Assembly: GCA_963693305.1 (NCBI GenBank) | Contig: OY855909.1 | Coordinates: 10,001-74,000 of the forward strand | Length of the DNA: 64,000 nt | DNA from: Meandrina meandrites | Taxonomy: Eukaryota; Cnidaria; Anthozoa; Scleractinia; Meandrinidae | Direction of reading: 5' to 3' | In this document: positions 1 through 10,442 of the stretch, one piece after another | Position numbering within the stretch: position 1 is the stretch's first letter | Layout: each line of letters begins with the position of its first letter | Made by a program: the position numbers and the translations under genes | Notes under the pieces: generated by a model | The model's input: the letters and a program-made list of their open reading frames with translations, nothing else | Told to the model about the DNA's origin: nothing | Databases searched by the model: none

Positions 1-257
1 ATAACTGAAACACCTAAGATAATTTCAATTGTTACTTTATTAAAATTACTCTATGTAACATAATTTGAGTGCGCAAATGGGTTTTCGCTTCACCAATTTT
101 ACTAAACTAAGCTATTTTTCATGTTTTTGTGCGTGCGTATGCCCGTGCGTTCAATGAGTCCCGTGCGTTCAATGAGTCAAGCTTTTAATCACTTAAATGT
201 TAAAAAAAATTCAGTTACCTTAAAACTTTAACGAACGCACGCGACTGGTGATTATAA
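1..257. other. AT-rich flank without a gene
   Basis: I see no coding signal here. Positions 143-160 and 161-178 are a perfect 18-bp tandem duplication (CCGTGCGTTCAATGAGTC). The stretch lies 3' of the minus-strand frame that ends at 258 and could be its 3' untranslated region, but no clear polyadenylation context was identified. Confidence 0.5.
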
Positions 258-821
258 TCAGTCAAGATGAAACCTTATACCGTTGCCTGTTAAAAAAACG
301 AACATTCCACAAACTGCGTCACGAACAATGCATTTTAAAAACAGTTTTTTCCTCTTCTTCTTTTTCTTTTCAAAATTATCCTTCATAATCTGTCTTGGTC
401 TTCGACAGTAGAAACCACTCTTGTCAATTTTCGCACGGCGTGTCGGACGAAAACCCCTCTCCCATATACAACTACAAACTTCAATAAACTTTGTGCTTTC
501 ATTCGGAGCGCGTGATTGGTGATAGGCTTGCAGTACTAAAACGTCTCGGTTAGTAATTAGTGAAATTACTTTAAAACTAGCTAGTTGTGGTCTAGCCTTT
601 CTGACCTTCTCTTGAATGTTCGTAGGGCACCGGACTAGATTAATTCCTAATGCTCGCATGAGGGATTTTATCGTTGCTCTCGGCGTTCCACTGAAGACTT
701 TGTTGCATACTTCTATGAAAGCATGGTACATTTTTCCATCGCTGTCTAACACTGTAAACAATGTTTCGATCGGGTCGCTGCTCCCTCGGTGACCAGTAGC
801 ATAGGATGCGTCCTCGGTTAC
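258..821 (-). CDS. possible exon, SKI/SNO/DAC-like domain
   Basis: The frame is open on the minus strand from about 821 down to a TGA at 258-260. It does not begin with ATG; the first in-frame candidate near 761 is TTG. A plausible 3' splice site (AG at 822-823, minus strand) precedes the open stretch, so I read it as an internal or terminal exon. The segment starting FTVLDSDGK, with RCPTNIQEK in the middle and a later SLITNRD motif, fits the pattern of the SKI/SNO/DAC DNA-binding fold, where a variable alpha/beta core is followed by a conserved LIT..D stretch. That assignment is at superfamily level only. The C-terminal part is strongly basic, with a run of lysines (EKKKKKRKK), suggesting a nuclear protein. 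If correct, it would be a small chromatin or transcription cofactor. Alternatives are a decayed exon or chance. The partner exons would lie above 821; none was recognised. Confidence 0.35.
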   Translation of the reverse strand, partial: VTEDASYATGHRGSSDPIETLFTVLDSDGKMYHAFIEVCNKVFSGTPRATIKSLMRALGINLVRCPTNIQEKVRKARPQLASFKVISLITNRDVLVLQAYHQSRAPNESTKFIEVCSCIWERGFRPTRRAKIDKSGFYCRRPRQIMKDNFEKKKKKRKKLFLKCIVRDAVCGMFVFLTGNGIRFHLD

Positions 822-1298
822 CTAATATTTGCAAGTAAAAATGCCACCGAATTAACACTAAAGCTATTTGCAAACATTTGTTTTAAATAAATTCTCAAGC
901 CTTGAGAAAATAAATATGTGATGTGAATGAAATGAACCGTATTTCTGCCGACCTCAAACCTGATGGAAAGCAAGTTTAAATGACCGACTTTGAAATGTCG
1001 CCCAGATTTAAAGAAAGCAAATAAAAATGGCTGTGGTTTGAGATATTGCTCAAGAATTTCTGACGTTCTCAAACTGACCCTTGTTGAGGTAGGGGGTTGA
1101 GGGGTAAGGGAGGGGTAAACTCACACGAGTCCATGCACCTGTTACATTCAAAGTTTTAATTTTCGGCCTAATACACGACTGTTCATAACTTTTGACAAAG
1201 CAATTGGTCAAAACTTTATCCATGTGAACTTCTGTGTGAACAATACACGAGTAATCTATAGAATTTGGCGAAAACGATCACCTAGTTACACATGCAGC
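822..1298. other. non-coding stretch
   Basis: No convincing gene. The 84-residue minus-strand frame at 818-1,072 has no recognisable motif and overlaps the putative intron of the exon at 258-821. The GC-richer patch around 1,080-1,120 is G-rich on the plus strand. Confidence 0.4.
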
Positions 1299-1348
1299 TG
1301 GGGTTAGGGTTAAGGTTGGGGTTAGGGTTAGGCCAAACCTAACCCCAA
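1299..1348. repeat. interstitial telomere-like repeat forming a hairpin
   Basis: Several TTAGGG-type words (GGGGTTAGGGTTAAGG and variants) run from 1,299 to 1,332 and are followed at once by the complementary CCTAACCCC. The arms TTGGGGTTAGG (1,316-1,326) and CCTAACCCCAA (1,338-1,348) pair perfectly over 11 bp around an 11-bp loop. TTAGGG is the usual metazoan telomere repeat. The head-to-head arrangement could mark an old break repair or fusion, or be chance in a short degenerate run. Confidence 0.6.
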
Positions 1349-1448
1349 GCTTTTTTCAAAAGTCTTCACCCTGCATTAATGCCATGCGAGTAGTCAAGCG
1401 GAAGAGGCTTTTGGCCGCCGCAAGCTCTTAGTTGCCAGAAAACGTATT

Positions 1449-2450
1449 CCTTTTGCAGCTTGATCATCGCTCCGATTACTCCATCACAGAGTCCAGTCCA
1501 GTCCTGTCTGGTTCTTGTCTTCCAGAACTCGAGATAAACATGGCGGCGAACGGGTTTTCCCTGAGATCTTACCTAGCTCCCAGTAAAGCACTGTTGGATC
1601 TCACTTCTGCAGTCCTTCCATCATATCACAGTGTACAATATCCCACTAAATCACCTGGAGATCGCACGCACTTCTTGTTTTAAAATCTATCGATCGATCG
1701 TCAGTCTGATCGCACACACACACACAAATTTTCACTTTCCAGGGGCAGCCGAGTCCCAAATATCGGATCCAACGAGTCCTTCTCCTTCCTGTCCGACTTT
1801 CCTTGCTCTTGGTTTCACGCAGCGGCTCACCGCAAGCCCCCCAGTACAGTCTTTTGTCAACTTATGAATTATTAATGAGGCACAGAAAACTTTTTGACGC
1901 GCACAGTACGTCCCCGCAAAAGCAAGACATTTTCATAAGTCTAAAACCAGTTCACTTCTCGGCAACTTTGTCAACCCATCACCCAACAGGACGCTGTAAA
2001 CCTTACGCTGACATAGTTCTCGAGAGGAAAACTGCCTTAGACTTCCCGCCTGGATCCATCTGAGTTTGCCTGACAACCTTCACCTCGAGCGCTTAAACTG
2101 CGCTGTTGTGCAAAACAAAGCTCAGAACACCGCTCAGTTCTTCGAGAGATGCTTTGGACTCGCGGGCATCCGGACTTAATGATGTCCTTCAACCACCAGG
2201 CGGACGCACTTCTGCTCACAACACTGCCAACCTTTTATTCACTGCGACCGAACCGCCATCTTCTTTAACCTTCCCGCGACAACTACATCACGTGATGATC
2301 TCCAGTCCTGCTCTGGCCAATGCAAATCAGCCTGAAAATATGGCCGTCTCATCGTGCGATGTTGTAAATACTGGATTTTGACGACCTTCTCCGGGTCAAG
2401 ACGCTTAGTAAACTCTACGAGAGAAGATGGGCACAAAATACTTTAAGAAA
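1449..2450 (+). repeat. 1-kb dispersed segment, copy 1 (promoter-like)
   Basis: This segment aligns along its whole length with 35,402-36,405, some 34 kb away. Shared landmarks, in the same order, are a CAGAGTCCAGTCCAG stretch, an ATGGCGGC box, CTCAGTTCTTCGAGAG, GCATCCGGACTTAATGAT, a TACATCACGTGA box and a terminal GATGGGCA. Indels between the copies break every long frame, so a conserved protein is unlikely. The features kept are promoter-like: YY1-type ATGGCGGC boxes, a CACGTG core, and in this copy a short ATG exon with a strong splice donor at its 3' edge. I infer a duplicated promoter plus first exon, or a repetitive element carrying one. Confidence 0.6.
1537..1547 (+). promoter_or_regulatory. 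YY1-type box
   Basis: AACATGGCGGC matches the YY1 core AANATGGCGGC, which in animals is often found just downstream of transcription starts. The same box is kept in the second copy of the 1-kb segment at 35,501-35,511. The ATG at 1,540 could also open a short upstream reading frame. Confidence 0.4.
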
Positions 2451-2468
2451 CACACACTGCAGGGCAAG
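2427..2468 (+). CDS. possible first coding exon with splice donor
   Basis: An ATG at 2,427 opens 14 codons (starting MGTKYFKK and ending GK) and runs directly into CAAG|GTAAGC at 2,468/2,469, a near-consensus animal splice donor. It sits at the 3' edge of the promoter-like 1-kb segment, where a first exon would be expected. The other copy keeps ATGGGCATAAAATAC but diverges before a donor is reached. No acceptor or second exon could be identified downstream and the peptide is too short to assign. This is inference from position and splice consensus only. Confidence 0.2.
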
Positions 2469-2534
2469 GTAAGCTTCATAAACCTTGCTTTGTAACGTTT
2501 CAGTAGATCGTGCTCGATTCGTTTCCAAGGTTTT

Positions 2535-2750
2535 TAGCTAAAATTACCCAAGGGTGTTTCTTCGAGCCAAACATCCTTCCGGCGTTAGGCCAAATATCAA
2601 GACTAGCTAAAATTTCCCAAAGGGTGTTTTTTTTCCACCAAAAACATTCCCCCCGGATTAGGCAAGTTAACAATTCTAGCAATTATGCTCTTTTCCAGCA
2701 AAAACAATCCTGTCTGATTACTAGCCCTTGCCCTGACACTAACACAAACC
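2535..2750. repeat. degenerate ~70-bp tandem triplication
   Basis: Three diverged copies begin near 2,536, 2,605 and 2,678, so the spacing is about 69-73 bp. Each starts with AGC followed by an AT-rich stretch. Shared words include CCCAAGGGTGTTT / CCCAAAGGGTGTTT and CCRGCGTTAGGC / CCGGATTAGGC-like blocks. No coding content. Confidence 0.5.
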
Positions 2751-3324
2751 CAAACCCTACAAACAGCGTATAAGTCTGACAACATTGTGAAGCACCCTCC
2801 AAGAAATACCGAAGGCAGGGTAAATCAGCAAAAGCATTGTGCGTTTGCCTTCCAGAACGTTGGTTTAATTCTAAAAAAAATGCAAAAAAAATTGAAAATT
2901 GGCTCAAAGACCCCAGAAACGTTCATCTGAGAATGTTTTGCTTTCTGTTTGAATAAATCAACGCGTTCCAAACTAATATGGCTTTTTCCAAAATCTGAAA
3001 TTCAGTCAAAAAAGGTCAATTTTACACGACAGAAAAAGTATTTTGCGCCAAAAAATGAAAATACTCGACGGCAAGCATACAATTTGCTGGGGTCATTCCC
3101 TGTTACACACTGAAAGCGCAATTTCAAACAGTTGTCATAAATCCTGATATTTATTCGGAATAGATATTTACACTAAAAATATACAGTGTAAACTACGTTC
3201 AATACACTGAGACGAAATTTGGCCTCTATTATTGCAGTAATGAAAAGCTATTCTTGTCAAAAGGCCTTAAAGCTGCAGAACAACTCAAGTAAGGTATCAC
3301 AACACAAAAAAGCAAAGGAGCTAA
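2751..3324. other. AT-rich non-coding stretch
   Basis: Low-complexity, A-rich plus strand with no frame of note and no recognised element. Confidence 0.4.
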
Positions 3325-3530
3325 AGTACAGAAATTCTGCATTTAAATGACTAAATAGCCTAAATTTCACTGATACCGAGATACAAAAATTCTGCATGTA
3401 GCTAAATGACTAAAATAACCCAAAATTCACTGAAACCAAGAAGCAAAAATTCTGCATGGTATGATCTGCCACTTCATTTAAAAAAGATCTGCCAGAAAAT
3501 AAAACAAAATGATCCAAAAATTCTGCATTA
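3325..3530 (-). repeat. ~59-bp tandem repeat, inverted cluster
   Basis: The word ATTCTGCAT recurs at 3,334, 3,389, 3,449 and 3,520, with TTCACTGAAACCAAGA-type and AATGACTAAA-type blocks between. Read on the minus strand this is the same repeat found on the plus strand at 4,711-4,779 and 4,962-5,101. The two clusters therefore face each other across about 1.2 kb, like the arms of a large foldback element. Confidence 0.6.
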
Positions 3531-4710
3531 CGTCCGCCACGTAATTTACAACAGCTGTACTTTATCGACAACTGCACAATATTATCTGATGCTTAAATAG
3601 GGACTATACAAGTAACAAAAACCTGCCCTGCTGTGCAAAATGTATCATGCCAAAACATACATGTCCATTTCAAAGCGACGATCTCCTGCAATCTTTAAAA
3701 TTCACTGGAAATGCAATGTGAATTGCTTTCAGAAATAATTGAAATGGTACCAAAAATACTGTTCTCCTCCAGCAATTAAACAAAAACAGGATATTAAATA
3801 AGCTCATACGAACAGAAAATCTGCTGATATTATGCTGTAAAAATATCAGCAAATTAACATTTTATCTGCTTTTGCATATGCAGCATAAATCTATTTACGT
3901 AACGAAAGTCTGCAGCAATCTCAGCTTTGCTGGAAAAGGAATGAAGAAGTTCCTTAACCAGGCTTTCCCTAACCAACATTAACAATCAGATCCTACTTTT
4001 TCCCTACTGTACAAACTACATTATTTGAAAATAGTACGCATGAAACAAAAACATAAGACAATCTCTGGGATGCCACAGACACCAGTTTCAAAACTTACTG
4101 ACTTTTCCCAGGCCAAATATTACAACATACAGTACTTATCAGATGTAGTAAATCTGAGGTTTTAAAATGACATTGACTATTTCTCCAAATTCAAAATCAC
4201 CTTAACTCAAAAGATAATTCTCTGAATTTTAAGAATTCTAATTCCCTTAAATTTTCTAAACTGTGGCAACCCTGCAGCTATCTAGACAATGCATAGTTAA
4301 AAAATTCTCAAAGTACTTTTTTTGGATTCTAAAAATGTACTATTGTTATTTTAATTTGTAATTATATATCTTTTATTGGTACTGTCCTTGCTAATGTTGC
4401 TTGACTCCACTGTCAACTTCTGGCAGACAACATGTTGATCACGTGCTCAACAAAAATGCCTGCCTTCCATTATTGAGCATGGCAAGAAATGCATTCCCTA
4501 TAAGAGAGAAGCATGAGGTTTGTAAAAAATATGCACATCAAATTTCCACCCTGTGTAAGGAGAGGGAAAAGGACTTTGGTGTCAGATAATGATAGCACTA
4601 GATGAAGATGTAAAAGATCTTTAATTCTCTTCTACATAATAATATGCCTACTGAGACAGTGGCAGATCTAGGAAAGGGGCCAATGAGACCCGGGCCTCTA
4701 CCTTATATTT
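3531..4710. other. AT-rich DNA between inverted repeat clusters
   Basis: No gene recognised. Short frames here lack motifs. The stretch may be the interior of an element bounded by the inverted 59-bp repeat clusters, though no transposase or terminal duplication was seen. Confidence 0.35.
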
Positions 4711-5101
4711 AGTCATTTAGCAAAGTGAAGAATTTTTGCATCTTGGTTTCAGTGAATTTTGAGCTATTTTGTCACTTAGGCCCGTAGGGTGCAGAAAAAT
4801 TATTTTTGGAGTGCCCCCATATTCCAGGGTCTGGGTGATTGCCCCCACCCCCTCCCATATCTGAAGGTCTTCATCCACCACTGTGAGATGGCTTCATAAG
4901 AATTTTGTTGTCAGCATCATTGCTAGTTAGTACAGTGTACATGTATTGTATCAACAAACAAAATTTTTGCATCTTGGTTTCAGTGACTTTTGGGCCATTT
5001 AGTCATTTAGCAAAGTGAAGAATTTTTGCATCTTGGTTTCAGTGAATTTTGAGCTATTTTGTCACTTAGCAAGATGCAGAATTTTTGCATCTTGGGTTCA
5101 G
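4711..5101 (+). repeat. 59-bp tandem repeat cluster and a 69-bp duplicate
   Basis: The word AATTTTTGC recurs at 4,962, 5,021 and 5,080, giving a 59-bp period. A further copy lies at 4,711-4,779 and is identical over 69 bp to 5,001-5,069. Diagnostic words are GCATCTTGGTTTCAGTGA and ATTTAGTCATTTAGCAA. The perfect match across 290 bp shows recent copying. Confidence 0.75.
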
Positions 5102-6650
5102 ATTGATGCTGGAAAAATTTCCACTAAATTCAAACTTTTAATTCAGAACTGCTGTTCACGTGTAATTTATCTGTATATCAAATTACCCTGCTGAAATAAA
5201 GGCTTTCTTCACTGTATCACTTAGGTTGTTGTTGAAAATATTATGATCCACAATGAACACAATACAGGCTCCGAGCCATACTCTTGTGGTCGACGGAAAA
5301 AAGGAAGTTTGGAAAAACCCATTTTAGTTTAGAACGCGTTAATCTAGGCTTTTAGACATTCTTAAAGAATTGTTAGTCCCACATGGTGGAGTTTGTGCTA
5401 AAGAAACAACATTCCACCCGGCCTTACTGGGCTAAATTGCCCTGATTTTGCGTTCGGTGAGAATGATTCTTGAAAATCATGGGGTAAATAGGCATTAATG
5501 GTCATTCTGCAAGGGCTATTTTTCTGTCATGCACTCCTCCTGAATGGAGTTAGCAAAAACCATAATACAGTTTGAGATTTGTTTTACTTCTCTTTCTAAA
5601 AAGAGAAATGAAGAGAGATTTGCCGGTGCCTCCTTCTCCTCACATGTGAAAAATCTTTTTCTCATAAACGCACTGCGATCTGGACTTATGGAAAACAGTG
5701 AGTATGGATAATTTATTATAATATATACTTTTCTAACACTATTGTTCATTGGCATTAACCCTTTAGTTCACAATCAAAACAAAATCAAACTTCTCCTTAC
5801 AATATTAATACTTCATCAAGAGAGGTTATGAGAATTATTAGACTGATTACCAAAGGGAAATCGATCCCAAATTAAAGTATAAGAGAATCTATTGAGATCT
5901 ATCAGAGAGGAGAATTGGTTTGTTAATATTGTGGCTGGTCAAGTATGGAATATTTATTAGAAGTTATATTATACATTTTTGTCACTTCAGTCTCACTGTC
6001 TCCATTTAAAATTGAGTTTTCAGTTTCTTCTCTGTGCTACAAATCACACTGGGGATTTAACGCCATACAAGCCCTAAGGGCCGCCATCTTGTTTTTTTGC
6101 GCGCAAAGCCTCATGGTCCCAAAATCGCAGCAGAGGTGGGTAAGAGTTTCGGCCATTGTTTCAAAACTTGAGATAAATATGAGTTTTGTATGGTCGCCAA
6201 TGTTTACAAGCAAGGCTTGCAGTTTACAATTAGACCAAAACCATACGAAAACACGGATTCTAGACTATTTTAGCGGCAACGATAGGTAGGTGGTTTTTTA
6301 CATGTTATTTGGTCGTTGTTTGAGGGATATTTTTGGCTTTTTAGGAAATACTTTGAAAAAGTGAAAGGATAGAAAAGTTTTCTGTGTCCTTGGCCTCTCT
6401 CATGTGAAATTTGCAAATTATGCAGAGTTTTCTCTTCCCAGGGAAATAAAACCCACATTTGGTTAAGTATTCCAAATCAAAATTGCAGTACATTCCCAAA
6501 ACGTGTTAAGCCAGGGAATTTTGTTTTTTTGGTCCCCCAAAACAACAGGATGAAACTGGGTGTAGCCACTGTCAGTCACCTTTAATGGCGAAAATTGCCG
6601 CATGTGTTGCAGCAAAAAAGATAACTGTTAGAATGAGACGTATAGTGGAT
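5102..6650. other. non-coding stretch with one YY1 box
   Basis: Mostly AT-rich. A 114-codon plus-strand frame (5,945-6,289) is composed partly of hydrophobic low-complexity residues and matches nothing I know. It ends on a GATAG|GTAGGT sequence that could be a splice donor. The stretch around 6,060-6,290 is GC-richer and promoter-like. Confidence 0.35.
6080..6090 (-). promoter_or_regulatory. YY1-type box
   Basis: GCCGCCATCTT reads AAGATGGCGGC on the minus strand, a full match to the YY1 core AANATGGCGGC. It lies in a locally GC-rich patch (about 6,060-6,140) that could be a promoter. No gene could be attached to it. Confidence 0.35.
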
Positions 6651-6857
6651 GTATAGGTACAAGCCCATTAGGAGTTGATGTTAAAATGTACTTGTAGAAA
6701 TTATGTACTTGAGGGTTGTAAGATATCTTGATGTCTATTTTAGATGACATATGTAACTTTCAGGTTGAGATACAGTTACTTCTTGTTACTTGCGACTTTA
6801 ATCTTTATTGTTATAGGTACAAGCCCATTAGGTATTAATGTTTATATGTCCTTGTAC
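6651..6857 (+). repeat. direct repeat pair, 161 bp apart
   Basis: The 20-bp word ATAGGTACAAGCCCATTAGG occurs at about 6,651 and again at about 6,812. Both are followed by a diverged AT-rich tail ending TGTACTTGTA / TGTCCTTGTA. A local duplication with no coding content. Confidence 0.6.
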
Positions 6858-7154
6858 ATTAATAATAGGATTGTTAGACATTATCTTGGAGAAATGCTAA
6901 ATAAAAGTAATTCATACAAAAAAAATGTGACTATGTCACAGTTTTCCTTCAGTAACTGAACTTCAATGACATTAACAGAGAGAAAAGAGAAAATGTGCAT
7001 TTAAGGAAACTGTGCATTAAGAACTCAAACTTATCAATATTATTCATAAAATACTATACCCAGCAAATCCAAAAAATAAAAAAAAGTAATCGCATTTTTC
7101 TTCAAACTTTCAGTTCCTGTTTGACTTCTAAATCTAGCAAAGTTCATTAACATT

Positions 7155-7784
7155 TTACTGTACACTACGCAGACGCAACACCAAGTGGAGGGTTGACTCT
7201 TTCTGGATGTTGTAGTCACTCAGCGTGCGGCCATCTTTCAACTGCTTCCTGGCAAAGATCAAGCTCTGCTGGTCTGGTGGGATGCCTTCCTTGACTTGGA
7301 TCTTGGCCTTCACATTCTCGATGGAATCACTGGGTTCTACTTCCAGGGTCATGGATTTGCTAGTCAGGGTCTTTACGAAGATCTGCATACCACCACGTAG
7401 ACGCAGCAAAAGATGAAGGGTTGACTCTTTCTGGATGTTGTAGTTGCTAAGTGTGCGGCCATCCTCCAACTGTTTGCCAGCGAAGATGAACCTCAGCTGG
7501 TCTGGTGGGATTCCTTCCTCGTCTTGGATCTTGGTCTTCGCATTCTCAATGGAATCACTGGGTTCTACTTCCAGGATGATGGTTTTGCCAGTCAGGGACT
7601 TCACGAAGATCTGCATACCACCACGGGGACGCAACACCAGATGAAGGGTTGATTCTTTCTGAATGTTGTAGTCACTCGGTGTGCGACCATCTACCAACGG
7701 CGTGCCAGCGAAGATTAACCTCTGCTGGTCTGGTGGGATGCCTTCCTTGTATTGAATCTCGGTCTTCACATTCTCAATGGAATC
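7155..7784 (-). pseudogene. 5'-truncated, decayed polyubiquitin
   Basis: The minus strand encodes 2.7 head-to-tail ubiquitin units. Homology starts abruptly at ubiquitin residue 21 (DSIENVK), with an in-frame TAG two codons upstream, so the first 20 residues and any start are missing. Units 1 and 2 end in RGG-Met, so the cleavage sites between units survive. Unit 3 ends RLR-SVQ-stop: both C-terminal glycines needed for conjugation are lost. Ubiquitin is almost invariant in eukaryotes, yet many replacements are visible: K48T, Q49P, E51V, L56P and L73P in unit 1; T14I, V26A, K33E and Q41L in unit 2; G10S, D32V, R42S, G47R and E51K in unit 3. The reading frame remains open for 204 codons. The best reading is a pseudogene descended from a polyubiquitin gene, possibly a processed copy as no intron is visible. 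A diverged, non-conjugating ubiquitin-like gene is a weaker alternative. Confidence 0.9.
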
Positions 7785-7976
7785 TCTCTACCCTTAATAA
7801 ACACAACACTATTTTTAACCTGATTTTAAACTGTTTTTGAAAACTATTTTTGTGAAACAGATTAAAATTAGGTGTTTAAATTATAATTTTAATATATTTT
7901 TTGACCATTTTAAATGGCGTTTTAAGCTATTTAAAACAGTATTAAAACGTATTTTGAAATGGTGTTTTCAAACTGT

Positions 7977-7979
7977 TTA
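7977..7979. other. left target-site duplication TTA
   Basis: TTA immediately precedes the left terminal inverted repeat at 7,980; the same TTA follows the right end at 9,011-9,013. Confidence 0.55.
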
Positions 7980-9010
7980 GGCTGCATTCATTATGTATCC
8001 TACAAGGGGGTGGGGAGAGGATTTTAGTAGGGTTCTCAAATTTTTAGAGCAAAAAAGGGGGGATATGAAAATTGTTTAAATATCTCCTGTGGGGGATGCT
8101 TGTTTTTTGTAAGATTCTGTATAGCTTTTGTAATATTTTTAACAAGTGAAAAAAGAAATGATAAGTACAGCAGCTTCTTTCAAGGATTGTAAGCAACAAG
8201 GATACCTCTATTATTTTGAGAGACTATAGTACCCATTTTGAAGTTTTTAAAGTAGTGTGCCTGGCCTTTAGATGTAATGTTTCGATACAGTATAGAAAGT
8301 AAAACATCTAAAATGGAAACATTTAATGTAACCTTAGTGTAAGCAGTGCAGCTTTATTGAATCAATGAATGCAAAAGAAAACAATGTAATTCAGTGCACA
8401 GTTTTATGAAATTGAACAACAAATGTGCACTTAAATGTTCAATGAATTTTCTGTACCAGCTTGAAAGGGGTCCACATGCACCCAGTGCACCCCCTGCTAT
8501 ATCTGCCACTTGGCAAGACCACAAATAATTAAGCCATTAAGGTTAAAAAAGAAAAAGATATGACCATAAAATGTAGAACATTGTCATTTTCACTCATCTT
8601 TGTCATTATCCTCAACACTGTCAATCTAATCAGTGACAGTGAAACGGAGGTTCCTGTCAATACCCTGGTAGTACTCGTACACGAGCTGGCAGGCTATCTA
8701 TACCTAATTCGCGCTACTTAGACTGGCTGGCATAGGTATGACATAAACAGTCAAAGCTATCTCGATATTCTTATTAAACATGTCTCTTTCAATTTCAAAC
8801 ATATATAGTGTACTAGATATTTATTTTGATATTTCTTGTGAGGGAGGAGGGGGTATTCATTTTTCGGCTGATTGCTTGGGGGATTATGAAAATTTGTATG
8901 GACCTGGGGGGGGGGGGGGGGTATAAAAAAACGAGCCGCTGAGAAAAAAATCCTCTGCCCCCCCCCCCCCCCCCCCTCCCCACCCTGTAGCATAAATAAT
9001 GAATGCAGCC
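7980..9010. mobile_element. 1.03-kb MITE with TTA target duplication
   Basis: The left end begins GGCTGCATTCATTATG at 7,980, and the right end closes with the inverted GAATGCAGCC at 9,010. The inverted repeats continue inward for about 60 bp with similar G-rich blocks (a GGGGGTGGGG-type run on the left, a long C-run on the right, then AGAGGATTTT). The flanking duplication is TTA. Three-base TWA duplications are typical of PIF/Harbinger elements, so I infer a non-autonomous member; no transposase is encoded inside. Homopolymer runs at about 8,906-8,920 (G) and 8,958-8,976 (C) may be sequencing-sensitive. Confidence 0.7.
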
Positions 9011-9013
9011 TTA

Positions 9014-10442
9014 AATCAGCATTAAACATCTTTTGAAAGATCCTTAAGATTGCACAGAAGCAGGTGGGAATTTAAAATGTTTTTATTACAAACAATATAC
9101 AAACAATATACAAAGTTCTCGCACTAATGCCACTTAAAACAGTTCATTGTTAGGCTTAACATATCAAAATCATTTAAAATGCTACATATTTATCAGAACA
9201 AAAAAGTATAAAAATAGCTTTGATAACATGCATATCTCTTTATGTTTACTATGGCTCATCAGGGCAGCAAATGATTATTTTGGTTTTCAGAGGATCAACA
9301 TTTGTCCAACTAGGGAGCCATATATTGGTTGGACAACAAAAAATAGTTGGCAATCACATTATTTTGTCCTCAGCTCCACACTCTATTTTCCATGCATTAG
9401 AAGAGACAGAACCCATATACTGATACATGTATTGTGATAAAATTAGTAAAATTTATCAAGACTCATTCAAAAACTCAAGGGCCCTTAGTCAAGATTATAT
9501 GAGCCATGGTCAACTAGTAAATATATTTACAGTACATATACATTTTGCTTTACGGAAAACAATAATTTTGTGTCATGGACTTAATGCGTGTTGCAAACCT
9601 GTACCTTCTAAATCAGGCCCACAGACAATCAAAATCTGAATGCATTTGAACAAAGATATTTGATCAATAAAATTGGCATTATCTTATATAAAATGTTACT
9701 GCCAACTTATCAGTATGTGTATATGCAAGCTTTTCCTTTTTGCCGGCTTGTTCTGTTAGTACAGTGTATTTAACTGTAAAGATAAAAAAAATAACTTTAA
9801 GTACCTGCCATCAAGATCTGACATTATTAAACTCTACATGTATGCAATACACTCCATAATATTTATTTATTTATTTTGATTGCCTATTGATGCTGGACAT
9901 CTGAATAACTACAGGATTTTTTGCATCATCCTCCAATAATAGAGACCAGAAAAAAAAAACGTTTTTTTGTGGCAGAACAGATTTGGGTCTGTTTGGATCC
10001 AGTTCAGACTGTTTTGAGAATGGTCACATGTAAACATACATGTAACTTCAGTTCAGTGGGCTACTATTCAAGTTACATGTACAGAGTACTATGAGATTAA
10101 TTCTTATGTTTGTATTCTATTAGCAAACAACCGAAACTGCAAAAACCCTGACTTTGCTTTATATTTTAATTCATCTTTATGCCAATCCTACAATAAATCA
10201 CTAGAGGGTTGCATGCCACCACTGCTTCTACTGCTTTCATGAACTACATGTACAAAATGAAGAGATGAACCAAACAAAGACAGATGAAATAATCTAAATG
10301 TTTCTTTCTGCTGTTTTGTTGAGTTTTTTTGCATGCTATGAAAATAAAGTGACTCAACAAAGACAAATGGATTCAATTATATTGTCTGTGTAACTTGTAA
10401 AAAGACAAAATTTGTTTCCAGTAAAAACAAAGACATGTACTT
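9014..10442. other. AT-rich intergenic stretch
   Basis: Overlapping frames of up to 96 codons at 9,147-9,639 show no motif and have low-complexity composition. Nothing else recognised; a short ATTTATTT run lies near 9,860. Confidence 0.4.

Noticed and set aside
2037..2219. Conserved 60-codon minus-strand protein shared with 36,007-36,189
   Set aside because: It lies in the duplicated 1-kb segment and has amino-acid changes at about the same density as the surrounding DNA. No motif and no other evidence of coding.
5945..6289. 114-codon gene
   Set aside because: Low-complexity N-terminus, no recognisable motif and no supporting splice pair. Described only as part of a non-coding stretch.
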